64,000 nt of DNA from a bacterium (lineage in GTDB: Bacteria > Bacteroidota > Bacteroidia > Flavobacteriales_D > Crocinitomicaceae), in assembly GCA_024742305.1 (NCBI GenBank), contig JANSYQ010000013.1, forward strand, positions 37,182-101,181. Reading direction: 5' to 3'. Below, piece by piece: positions 42,733-51,407 of this stretch; the stretch's first letter is position 1; the number at the start of each line of letters is the position of its first letter. The notes below the pieces were generated by a model, which was not told the DNA's origin, ran no database searches, and worked only from the letters and a program-made list of their open reading frames with translations. A program made the position numbers and the translations under genes.

Positions 42733-43997
42733 AAAAAGTTCTGATTCTTGCGTACTTCTATCCTCCTTCGGTATTCGTTGGCGGTCAGCGCATTGATTTT
42801 TGGGCGAAACATTTGCATGAGTTTGGCTATTACCCAGTGATTGTAACGCGCAACTGGAACGAAGGACAGACAACACTGACTGACGAAGTGCACCACAACG
42901 AATTACAAGTGGAAATACATGATACTCATGAAGTGCATCGACTGCCGTACAAAAGGTCAACACGAGATAAGTTAGCCCATAGACAAGGAATGAAGTTGGT
43001 TCGAAAAGCATTGACGTTTTGGGAACTACTTACCTCCAATTTCAGTATCAAGGCATTGCCCTACAGCAACATGTTTCCATACTGCGACCAACTTTTGGCA
43101 AGTGGCGAATTCGCGGCTTTTATCGTTTCTGGACGTCCGTTTCAAACCTTTCAAATCGGACATCTGCTCAAAAAAAAGCATGATATTCTATGGATTCCCG
43201 ACTACCGAGATGAATGGAACAGTCACTATCGGTCTGTTACTTCATTAGGTATCGAAAAGTGGATCCGAAAGCTGGAGCGAAGAAGTGAAGTTCGGTGGAC
43301 CTCCAATGCCGATCATTTCCTGTCAGTTTCTGAACTTTGGGTAGACCGTATTTCGAAATTAACAGGAAAAAATGGCTCGGTGGTAAAAAATGGATTTGAT
43401 ACAATTTACCCAAAAGTTCAGCGTCCCGACTCGAATTTGAACATTCTGTATGCAGGCACACTCTATCCTTATCAGGATATTTCAACCATAACAAATAGCC
43501 TAATTTCCATTGACAACCCTAAAATTAAATTTTATTTTATTGGAAGTTGTGATTCCATGGAGTCCAAGCAAAAACTAAACGCTTTAGCGGAGCAATATCC
43601 GGATACCTTTCACATTCAGGAAAAAGTTCCAAAATCAGAATTTGAAAAGTTGATTGCCAAAATGGATATTGGCATTCTCACTTCGTACAAAAACACGGAT
43701 GGTTGGCTTCCGGTGAAAATTTTTGATTACTACGCTCACGGACTGGCGCTTCTTCTCTGTCCTTCAGACAATGATCTGATGGAGGAATTTATCGTAAAAA
43801 CGCAATCTGGAGTTACGGTAAAAAATCCGGAAGAATGTGAAAGCTATCTGAAAAAGCAACTGCAAGCGAAACAAGAAGGCACGTTTGACACCCCGCGAAG
43901 CTACGATTTAGGAAAAGAATATCATCGACTCTACCAAACTGAGGTGCTTGCTAAAACCTTAGATACACTCACGAAACAAGAGCTCAATAATTCATGA
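42729..43997 (+). CDS. Glycosyltransferase, GT-B fold, tandem copy 1
   Basis: 422 aa. Opens MKKVLILAYFYPPSVFVGGQ, the GT4-like N-terminal strand and acceptor loop. IPDYRDEWNS near 157-166 and the donor domain NILYAGTLYPYQD near 238-250 are present, with LPVKIFDYYAHGLALLLCPS near 332-351 replacing the usual EAxAxG motif. Overlaps its neighbours on both sides by 4 bp. The next gene codes for a protein of identical length and very similar sequence, so the pair arose by tandem duplication. Confidence 0.85.
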   Translation: MKKVLILAYFYPPSVFVGGQRIDFWAKHLHEFGYYPVIVTRNWNEGQTTLTDEVHHNELQVEIHDTHEVHRLPYKRSTRDKLAHRQGMKLVRKALTFWELLTSNFSIKALPYSNMFPYCDQLLASGEFAAFIVSGRPFQTFQIGHLLKKKHDILWIPDYRDEWNSHYRSVTSLGIEKWIRKLERRSEVRWTSNADHFLSVSELWVDRISKLTGKNGSVVKNGFDTIYPKVQRPDSNLNILYAGTLYPYQDISTITNSLISIDNPKIKFYFIGSCDSMESKQKLNALAEQYPDTFHIQEKVPKSEFEKLIAKMDIGILTSYKNTDGWLPVKIFDYYAHGLALLLCPSDNDLMEEFIVKTQSGVTVKNPEECESYLKKQLQAKQEGTFDTPRSYDLGKEYHRLYQTEVLAKTLDTLTKQELNNS

Positions 43998-45262
43998 AAA
44001 AAATCCTGATCCTTGCCTATTTCTATCCTCCTTCGGTTTTCGTCGGAGGCCAGCGCATTGAGTTTTGGGCGAAACATTTGCATGAATTTGGATACTATCC
44101 GGTGATTGTGACTAGAAATTGGAACGAGGGACAAACAACGCTCACCGAAGAAGTCCATAACAATGACTTAAAAGTGGAAACGCATGAAACGCATGAAGTA
44201 CACCGACTTCCATTTCATAGATCAACACGAGATAAGTTAGCCGACAAACAAGGGATGAAGCTGTTTCAAAAAGCGTTCACTTTTTGGGAGTTGATAGCAT
44301 CGAATTTTAGCATAAAAGCATTGCCTTACAGTAATATGCTACCTTATTGTGATCAGCTTTTGGCGAGTGGCGAATTTGAGGCTTTTATTGCTTCAGGACG
44401 TCCATTTCAAACCTTTCAAATTGGACATATCCTCAAGAAAAAGCATGATATCCAGTGGATTCCGGATTACCGGGATGAATGGAACAGCCATTACAGAACC
44501 TCCATTCGAAATCCACTTATGAAGCTCATTGCCTTTTTGGAACGAAAAAGTGAAAAGAAATGGGTATCAAATGCCGACGTTTTTTTATCCGTATCAGATA
44601 TTTGGGTGAACCGTATTTCGAATTTTACCGGGCTGGAAGGAAAAGTGGTGAAAAATGGGTTCGATGAAATCGTTCCGAAACAAATTAGAAACGATCAGCA
44701 ACTGAAAATTCTCTATGCCGGAACACTATACCCGTATCAGGACATACGTCCGATTACTGAGGCCATTGCTGCGATAGATCATCCGAACCTTCGCTTTTTC
44801 TTTATTGGCAATTGCGAATCGGAGGAAAATTGGAACTACCTGAAAGATCTCGAAAAAAAGAAGCCACAAACGTTTCAAATAGTCGAAAAAATCCCAAAAG
44901 TGGAATTTGAAAAGCTGATTCCCAAAATGGATATCGGTATCATGACCCCTTATCAGAACTTAACAGGATGTTTGCCCGTGAAAATTTTCGACTATTACGC
45001 CAACGGACTTCAATTGTTGCTTTGTCCCTCTGATGAAGACTTAATGGTCAACTTTATTTCAGAAACAGAATCAGGCATTACCGTAAATTCGCAGCAAGAG
45101 TGCGAGGACTACTTAAAAGAGCAGCTGAAAGCCAAACAAGAAGGCGCGTTCGACCGTCCTAGAAATTACATCTTAGGCAAAGAGTATCACCGACTTTATC
45201 AAACCGAAGTTCTTGCAAAGACTCTTGATATAATCATCAAAGATCCAAAAGACCAAAGTTGA
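43994..45262 (+). CDS. Glycosyltransferase, GT-B fold, tandem copy 2
   Basis: 422 aa, the same length as copy 1 and alignable without gaps. The N-terminal ~150 residues are nearly identical (FWAKHLHEFGYYPVIVTRNW in both). Divergence is concentrated near 165-235 and in the donor half, where copy 1 has TSYKNTDGWLPVKIFDYYAH and this one TPYQNLTGCLPVKIFDYYAN. Such a pattern suggests shared acceptor recognition with a different donor or linkage. Last gene of the continuous run that began at 33481; 115 bp follow before the next gene. Confidence 0.85.
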   Translation: MKKILILAYFYPPSVFVGGQRIEFWAKHLHEFGYYPVIVTRNWNEGQTTLTEEVHNNDLKVETHETHEVHRLPFHRSTRDKLADKQGMKLFQKAFTFWELIASNFSIKALPYSNMLPYCDQLLASGEFEAFIASGRPFQTFQIGHILKKKHDIQWIPDYRDEWNSHYRTSIRNPLMKLIAFLERKSEKKWVSNADVFLSVSDIWVNRISNFTGLEGKVVKNGFDEIVPKQIRNDQQLKILYAGTLYPYQDIRPITEAIAAIDHPNLRFFFIGNCESEENWNYLKDLEKKKPQTFQIVEKIPKVEFEKLIPKMDIGIMTPYQNLTGCLPVKIFDYYANGLQLLLCPSDEDLMVNFISETESGITVNSQQECEDYLKEQLKAKQEGAFDRPRNYILGKEYHRLYQTEVLAKTLDIIIKDPKDQS

Positions 45263-45377
45263 GGGAATACTTCATTCATGTTCCCCCCGTATTTGTGCGC
45301 ATTTTCATTCTCATGGTGTAAAAACTGTGATTTACAGCATCTTGTTTGAAAAAGAAATAATAATTTAGTCGCCGGAC

Positions 45378-46256
45378 ATGTCGGCTACTAAACATACCAA
45401 CTGCTTGATCTGCTACTCCACTGATCTCAAGTTACTAGAGGCGTATTCTAACGTCGGCTTAGTAAAGTGTCAATCGTGCAATTTTGTATTCTCAGAGCGC
45501 ATTCCATCCATGCAGGAACTATTGGATTACTACTCCAATAATTACGAAAGAACAAGCTACCTGTCTCCCATCACGGTAAAGCGTTTCAATGAAATTTTGG
45601 ATCGATTCGAACCGTATCGTAAAACAGGAAAATTACTCGATGTGGGTGCCGGATATGGCTTCTTCATGGAAGTGGCGAAAGAACGAGGATGGGATGTTTA
45701 CGGAACAGAGCTAACGGATGAAGCAGTGGATCACTGTAAATCCAAAGGACTGAAAATGTACAAAGGCGAATTTCATGAACTTGATTTAGAGTCGGAATCT
45801 TTTGATGTCATTGTCTCCATTGAAGTGTTAGAACACCTCAACACACCGAATCATTTCGCTTCGAAAGCCAACGAAATTCTACGAAAAGGCGGTGTATTGT
45901 ACCTAACTACGCCGAATTTCAATTCTTTCCTGCGTTACCGTTTGAAAGAGCAATACAAAGTCATTGAATACCCGAATCACCTTTGTTATTACACGCCCAA
46001 AACACTGAAGAATCTTTTCACTTCGAAAGGTTTCGATCCGTTGGCAATAAAAACAACGGGAATCAGTCTCACCCGACTTCGAACGAGCAAGGGGAAAAGC
46101 GATCAGGAGTACGTTTGTGAAACATCAGATGACGAAATGCTGCGCTACCGAATCGAAAAGAACCCGGCACTAAAAGTGATGAAATCGTCTACAAATGGTG
46201 TATTAAATCTGCTAAAAATGGGAGATAGTCTAAAAGGTTACTTCCAAAAGAAGTAA
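45378..46256 (+). CDS. SAM-dependent methyltransferase with N-terminal zinc-ribbon
   Basis: 292 aa. N-terminal Cys pairs (CLIC near 9-12, CQSC near 31-34) form a zinc ribbon. Methyltransferase motif I is LLDVGAGYGFFMEVA near 86-100, then YGTELTDEA near 108, VIVSIEVLEHL near 138 and GGVLYLTTPN near 165. The build is common among sugar methyltransferases in polysaccharide clusters. The last ten residues, DSLKGYFQKK, are encoded again in front of asnB at 54037-54066 (see repeats). The zinc ribbon and distance from the upstream run suggest a separate transcript. Confidence 0.85.
   Translation: MSATKHTNCLICYSTDLKLLEAYSNVGLVKCQSCNFVFSERIPSMQELLDYYSNNYERTSYLSPITVKRFNEILDRFEPYRKTGKLLDVGAGYGFFMEVAKERGWDVYGTELTDEAVDHCKSKGLKMYKGEFHELDLESESFDVIVSIEVLEHLNTPNHFASKANEILRKGGVLYLTTPNFNSFLRYRLKEQYKVIEYPNHLCYYTPKTLKNLFTSKGFDPLAIKTTGISLTRLRTSKGKSDQEYVCETSDDEMLRYRIEKNPALKVMKSSTNGVLNLLKMGDSLKGYFQKK
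46224..46256 (+). repeat. 33-bp direct repeat, copy 1 (3' end of the methyltransferase gene)
   Basis: The last ten sense codons plus stop of the 45378 methyltransferase. Copy 2 is at 54037-54069, 31 of 33 bases identical. The two differences are a silent Tyr codon change (TAC/TAT) and the stop (TAA/TAG). The pair brackets the T9SS adhesin cassette. Confidence 0.85.
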
Positions 46257-46370
46257 CCTTTCACACATATTTTCAAAGGAAATCCGATACTTCATTTAAG
46301 TTTTTTATAACTAAACGGATTTACTACTGTTCTCTTCCAAATTGGATTATTTAGTGTGATTTGATTTCCT

Positions 46371-46378
46371 TATTTTTG
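46371..46378 (+). promoter_or_regulatory. -7 element of the adhesin cassette promoter
   Basis: TATTTTTG fits TAnnTTTG and lies 24 nt before ATG 46403. A TTGG occurs 25 bp upstream, slightly far for a -33 element. The box rules out the TTG at 46361 as a start. Confidence 0.4.
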
Positions 46379-46402
46379 ACCTTTATTTACCTCACTTCTA
46401 CT

Positions 46403-46723
46403 ATGTTGATCAAAACACTACTACTCTACATGGTCTTTTGTGTGCAGTTGGCTTACGGTCAAACCTACGGGTATTCCTACGAAGGAAGCCTTGACATAAC
46501 ACAAAAGCAACAATTCGAATTAGAATGCGCCGAACTTCCGCACGTGATTTCATGTAAAATGCGTCATAAGGACGAAAAAGGGCAGGGAGAAATCATCATT
46601 CAAGTGGAGAAAACAGAGCGACAGGATCAAGACAACCCTTTCACACCAGTTGACGTAAAAGCTCTTCTTCTTTCCTACGGATTGAAGCCCACAAACTTTA
46701 TTGAAATCAAAACTACACGATGA
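46403..46723 (+). CDS. Small exported protein at the head of the adhesin cassette
   Basis: 106 aa from ATG 46403. Signal peptide MLIKTLLLYMVFCVQLAYGQ, then a soluble domain of about 85 residues with two Cys (ECAELPHVISCKM) and a beta-alpha-beta feel (EIIIQVEKTERQ, PVDVKALLLSYGL). It overlaps the large adhesin gene by 4 bp (ATGA), implying coupled synthesis. I do not recognise a family. Accessory factor or periplasmic partner of the adhesin is a guess from position. A longer frame from TTG 46361 is disfavoured by the promoter. Confidence 0.65.
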   Translation: MLIKTLLLYMVFCVQLAYGQTYGYSYEGSLDITQKQQFELECAELPHVISCKMRHKDEKGQGEIIIQVEKTERQDQDNPFTPVDVKALLLSYGLKPTNFIEIKTTR

Positions 46724-49700
46724 AATTAGCACTAATCTCACTCGCCCTGATGGGAGCTTTTGGTTTTCTCAGAGCACAATCTGACGGCTGTTCGTCGGCG
46801 ACATCCTTGCCTGTGACTGCCAATTGTAGCAGCCCAACAAACGGAACCACAACCGGAGCAACTCAAACAATTGCCGGATGCACTGGAAACGCAGATGACG
46901 ATGTTTGGTATCAATTCATTGCAACCTCTACCGCTCACCAAATTACAGTAGTGCCGGTTGCTGGAATGGATCCCGTAGTACAGTTGTTTTCAGGCGGATG
47001 TGCCTCATTGGTATCATTGAGCTGTAAAGACAATGGCGGAGACGGAGTTACAGAGGTAATTAACTACAACAGTCTGACTATTGGACAAACCTATCGTGTA
47101 CGTGTGTATCACTACTTCTCGGGGTCAGGGTCTGGGAATTTTAGCATCTGCGTTACCGAAGCACCAATACCTCCATCAAACGACAATTGTGCGGGAGCCG
47201 TATCTCTTAATGTAAATGCCGGCTGCAGTTACACCAGCGCTACAACCGATGGCGCAACACAATCATTGGCTGGATGTTCAGGAAGTGCGGACGATGACGT
47301 ATGGTTTAGCTTTGTTGCGACAAACTCGTTACAAAACATTGCCGTCAATCCAATAAGTAATCTCGATCTTGTGTATCAAGTTTATGACGGAAGCTGTGGG
47401 GCTTTGACCTCACTGCAATGTGTAGACAATACCTTTTCTAGTCAAATGGAGCAAGAGGATATTGTAGGACTAGTACCAGGTCAAACGTACTACATCCGTG
47501 TGTACGATTACTATCAAGGAAGCACAGGCAATTTCGAAATTTGTATCACAGGAACACCAACACCAACGCCAACAAATGATGAGCCTTGTAATGCCATTCT
47601 ATTGCCGAATGTCACTGCAACGTGTCAATTCTCATCCTTTACCAATGTCGGCGCGACGGCCACCATGTCAGCTCCAACTCCTGCTTCTTGTGTAGGAGGA
47701 AGCGGTGCCGCAATAGGAGGATTCTCCGCATCAACACAAGATGTTTGGTTCGCCATCGTTGTTCCACCATCTGGGAATCTTGATGTTACACCCGAACCTA
47801 ACGGTGGGGCGGGGTCCATTTCTGATGGGGTAATGGCACTTTACTCTGGTAGTTGTAACGCTTTGACGCAAATTGCTTGCTCGGATGACAATCCATCTTA
47901 TCCCGGATCATCTAACGATCTTTTGCCTTTAATATCCGAAAGTGGATTGACCCCAGGTGACACGCTTTACCTACGTTATTGGGGATTCGGATCCTCTTCC
48001 GGAAACTTTGGTATTTGCGCTTCTTCAGCTACTAACGATGACTGTGCGAATGCACTCTACATTTGCGATATCAATGGGTACAGTGCGTCAACAAGTCCGT
48101 CTTACACCCCAGACCGACCGGGCAATATGCGCGGAAATAACGAGGATATTAACGGAACCAATATGCCAGACGGTGTGAATACCGGAGGTATCTTCGGTCA
48201 AGGCGGCCCATGGGGAACTGGCGCTGCCTTCTTTGATGTGGTGATCGATAATAACTCGTGGATTAAATTCACAGCAGCCTCAACAACGGCACAACTCGAC
48301 GTTAACATTTACGATTGCTGGGTTGGAAACTATCCATCTGGTGGTTTGCAAATGCAAATTTTTGAAGGATCCAATTGCGCCAATTTCGTTCCGGTATCCA
48401 ATTTCGAAGAGAGCAGTACAGGCTTTACAATCGTTGCGAACAACCTTGTAGTAGGAAACGATTATTACCTAATGGTTGATGGGTATGCAGGCGACATTTG
48501 TAATTACACCATTACGGCGCAGTCTGGCGTTCAATTTCCAGATATTGCGAACGTTGCCCCCATTTGTGAAGGGGAATCCGTTCAACTAACTGCGCCTCCA
48601 GGTGCTGCGTCGTATGAATGGCAACACAATGGTGCAACTACTCAATCTATTACGGTAACTCCGTCAACAACGGAAACCTATTTTTGCGAGGTAACCGGTT
48701 TGTGCGATTATAAACAAACACTTGATGTAACAGTTACCGTAAATCCAAATCCGAGTGTAAGTATTACCAATGGAACATCTGCTGCTATATGTGCGGGAGA
48801 ATCAATCACTTTGAACGCCTCGGGCGCTACTAACTACAATTGGAGTACGGGGCAAAGTGGCAGTAGCCTTACAGTTTCACCAGCTACATTGACCAATTAC
48901 ACTGTTACCGGAACCGATGCTAATGGTTGTACCAATGATGCTCAAATTGCCGTAACTGTGAACGCAGTGCCAACGCTAACAGCGAACCCAACAGCTATTG
49001 ATTCAGACTGTGGTGCTTCCAACGGTGCATTGAACGGCGCAGTGGGTTCAGGTGCCAACCCGATCTCATATGAATGGTCTGATGGTACAAACGTTATTGG
49101 AAACAATGCCAATTTAACAGGAATTCCGGCGGGAACCTACTACTTAACGGTAACAGACGGTAACATTTGCTCTGAGGATTTTGGTCCGTTCAATGTTGCT
49201 AATCCCGGTGCACCACCTGCTCCAAATGTTATTGCTGATGACGATACACCTTGTCTTTCAGCGGATGTTCAACTTTCAGCGAGCAATACAACTGCCGGGA
49301 CAACATTCAACTGGACAGGGCCGAATGGTTTCTCCGCAACAGGATCAACTGTGGATCTTTTAGGAGTTTCTCCTACTGAGACCGGAACCTATTGTGTTTC
49401 CTCGACAATTGCCGGTTGCACAGGACCTACCACGTGTATTTCTGTTACTGTATTAACAGACCCAACAATCGTCATTTCAACTGCCGATAACGATACAAGT
49501 ATTTGTTTAAATGAAAGTTTCACCATCAACGTGAGTGGCGCAGATACTTTCGATTGGACCGGTCCAAATGGATACACAGGCTCGGGAAGTACAAATACCT
49601 TCTCTAACATCACTGTGAATCAAGAGGGAACGTACACAATCACTGGAACGGATGCAAATGGCTGTCAAGGAACTGGGACAATTGAAATTGATGTGCTCGA

Positions 49701-50481
49701 TCTACCCACAATTAGCGTTCAAGCAGATGCATCGAGCGCCATTTATTGTAATGGAACTTTAGCGACTTTAACCTCATCTGGTGCCACAGATTACAGTTGG
49801 ACCGGCCCAAATAACTTCAGTGATTCAGGCGCGTCGGTAAGCCTTCTCGACTTGAATGCGAGTAACGAAGGGTATTATGTTGTTAATGCCACAGATGCTA
49901 ATAGTTGTGAAAGCTCCGACAGTGTCTACTTAACCGTTGTAACAAACGTTCCTGCTTCCGCTTCTGGAGACACAGTTGTATGTCCAGGTGACCCCATTGC
50001 ACTCAATGGTATGGGCGGAAGCAGTTATCAGTGGCAAGGACCGGCAAATTTTAGCTCAAACGAACAAAGTCCATTGGTAACGAACAGCGCCGACTTCAAT
50101 AACTCAGGCCTGTACATTCTTACTGTTGTGGATGCAAATGGCTGTTTGGGATATGATAGTACTATAGTAGAAGTAACGAATAATGGTGATTGCATATTCA
50201 TTCCAAACCTCGTTACACCCGATGGAGATTTGCACAACGATTTCTGGGAAATCAATGGGATTGAATCGTACAGTAATGCGGAGGTAGAAATTTACAACCG
50301 ATGGGGAAACTTAATTTATTCGGCATCCCCTTATGATAATGACTGGGAAGGACAAATTAATCAAGGCGCTGTAGTAGGGAGCGGAGATGAAAAAGCTCCT
50401 GTTGGTACTTATTTCTACATCATTCGTTTAAACGAGAATGATAAACCGCCTTACAAAGGCTACATCGAAGTTCAATATTAA
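46720..50481 (+). CDS. Large T9SS type B surface adhesin (gliding-motility-associated C-terminal domain)
   Basis: 1253 aa. Signal peptide about 1-20. Three tandem repeats of about 130-150 residues cover roughly 21-440; each starts with a CSSATSL-like Cys segment and contains DDDVWY/F-QF and GQTYRVRVY-type strands, a prepeptidase-like beta-sandwich. Ig/PKD-like repeats then run from about 600 (SVQLTAPPGAASYEW, ITLNASGATNYNWSTGQSG, FDWTGPNGYTGSGS). The last ~95 residues (NLVTPDGDLHNDFWEINGIE, VEIYNRWGNLIY, GTYFYIIRLN) are the CHU_C type B sorting domain. Such cargo is exported with a PorP/SprF partner, encoded next. Attachment or motility adhesin is likely. Confidence 0.88.
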   Translation: MKLALISLALMGAFGFLRAQSDGCSSATSLPVTANCSSPTNGTTTGATQTIAGCTGNADDDVWYQFIATSTAHQITVVPVAGMDPVVQLFSGGCASLVSLSCKDNGGDGVTEVINYNSLTIGQTYRVRVYHYFSGSGSGNFSICVTEAPIPPSNDNCAGAVSLNVNAGCSYTSATTDGATQSLAGCSGSADDDVWFSFVATNSLQNIAVNPISNLDLVYQVYDGSCGALTSLQCVDNTFSSQMEQEDIVGLVPGQTYYIRVYDYYQGSTGNFEICITGTPTPTPTNDEPCNAILLPNVTATCQFSSFTNVGATATMSAPTPASCVGGSGAAIGGFSASTQDVWFAIVVPPSGNLDVTPEPNGGAGSISDGVMALYSGSCNALTQIACSDDNPSYPGSSNDLLPLISESGLTPGDTLYLRYWGFGSSSGNFGICASSATNDDCANALYICDINGYSASTSPSYTPDRPGNMRGNNEDINGTNMPDGVNTGGIFGQGGPWGTGAAFFDVVIDNNSWIKFTAASTTAQLDVNIYDCWVGNYPSGGLQMQIFEGSNCANFVPVSNFEESSTGFTIVANNLVVGNDYYLMVDGYAGDICNYTITAQSGVQFPDIANVAPICEGESVQLTAPPGAASYEWQHNGATTQSITVTPSTTETYFCEVTGLCDYKQTLDVTVTVNPNPSVSITNGTSAAICAGESITLNASGATNYNWSTGQSGSSLTVSPATLTNYTVTGTDANGCTNDAQIAVTVNAVPTLTANPTAIDSDCGASNGALNGAVGSGANPISYEWSDGTNVIGNNANLTGIPAGTYYLTVTDGNICSEDFGPFNVANPGAPPAPNVIADDDTPCLSADVQLSASNTTAGTTFNWTGPNGFSATGSTVDLLGVSPTETGTYCVSSTIAGCTGPTTCISVTVLTDPTIVISTADNDTSICLNESFTINVSGADTFDWTGPNGYTGSGSTNTFSNITVNQEGTYTITGTDANGCQGTGTIEIDVLDLPTISVQADASSAIYCNGTLATLTSSGATDYSWTGPNNFSDSGASVSLLDLNASNEGYYVVNATDANSCESSDSVYLTVVTNVPASASGDTVVCPGDPIALNGMGGSSYQWQGPANFSSNEQSPLVTNSADFNNSGLYILTVVDANGCLGYDSTIVEVTNNGDCIFIPNLVTPDGDLHNDFWEINGIESYSNAEVEIYNRWGNLIYSASPYDNDWEGQINQGAVVGSGDEKAPVGTYFYIIRLNENDKPPYKGYIEVQY

Positions 50482-50491
50482 ATCCGACACC

Positions 50492-51406
50492 ATGAAGAAG
50501 CAACTCTTTTTACTAGTAGCAATTATGTGCCTCGGATTCACTAGTTCGGCACAGCAAGACGAGCAAATGTCTGTTTACATGCACAATCCTTTGTACTACA
50601 ACCCAGCTTACGCCGGTAGTCGTGACGCACTAAGTTCGGTTGCTATGACGCGATTCCAATGGGTGAGTTTTGAAGGTGCACCAAGCACACAATGGTTCAG
50701 TATTCATGCCCCTATTTTACAAAAATCCATGGGGATAGGTTCACACATGGTGAATGACCGCATTGGAAACCGTAATAGAACAGCTGTTTATTTAGATGTC
50801 AACGGAAGCGTTGCACTCAACAAAACCAGTAGAATAGCCGCAGGAATTTCCGGTGGGATTGATATGCTCGGGTACGATTTCAGCGATGTACAAGTGAACG
50901 ATGCCAACGATCCGTATTATGGCTCGAGTAATCAAATTACAAAACCAAACTTCGGCGCCGGCATTTATTATTACTCCGACAATCACTTTGTGGGTATTTC
51001 GGTACCTCGTGTCATGGAAATCAACAATTCCGCTTTCGATACCATTGTGCAAACCTTAAACACCCGACATTTCTTTATCAGCGGTGGTGGCGTGTTTGAC
51101 TTGAACAGTGTATTAAAGTTAAAACCTACAGCGCTCTTGAAATTTACACCAGGAGCCCCGCTAACAGCAGACCTCAATGCTAGTTTGTTAATGTATGAAA
51201 CGCTTTGGGCAGGAGTCATGTATCGTTTTCACGAATCCATGGGAGTCAATGTTGTCTATAACATCAAACAATCTTTCAGCGTTGGATACGCCTATGATTT
51301 CCCGATCAACGGTTTGAGAACATATCAAAGTGGTTCGCACGAACTCTTCCTACGGTATGACTTCATTCCGAAAAAATCCAATTTCACATCTCCACGATAC
51401 TTCTGA
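50492..51406 (+). CDS. PorP/SprF family outer-membrane protein, adhesin-linked copy
   Basis: 304 aa from ATG 50492 (a longer frame begins at 50438 inside the adhesin gene). Signal peptide to about 20 (CLGFTSSAQ). Family opening MSVYMHNPLYYNPAYAGSRD, then barrel strands, ending RYDFIPKKSNFTSPRYF. PorP/SprF proteins are needed to surface-localise type B cargo. It lies 10 bp after the adhesin and 1 bp before the OmpA gene, the classical arrangement. Confidence 0.9.
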   Translation: MKKQLFLLVAIMCLGFTSSAQQDEQMSVYMHNPLYYNPAYAGSRDALSSVAMTRFQWVSFEGAPSTQWFSIHAPILQKSMGIGSHMVNDRIGNRNRTAVYLDVNGSVALNKTSRIAAGISGGIDMLGYDFSDVQVNDANDPYYGSSNQITKPNFGAGIYYYSDNHFVGISVPRVMEINNSAFDTIVQTLNTRHFFISGGGVFDLNSVLKLKPTALLKFTPGAPLTADLNASLLMYETLWAGVMYRFHESMGVNVVYNIKQSFSVGYAYDFPINGLRTYQSGSHELFLRYDFIPKKSNFTSPRYF

Positions 51407-51407
51407 C

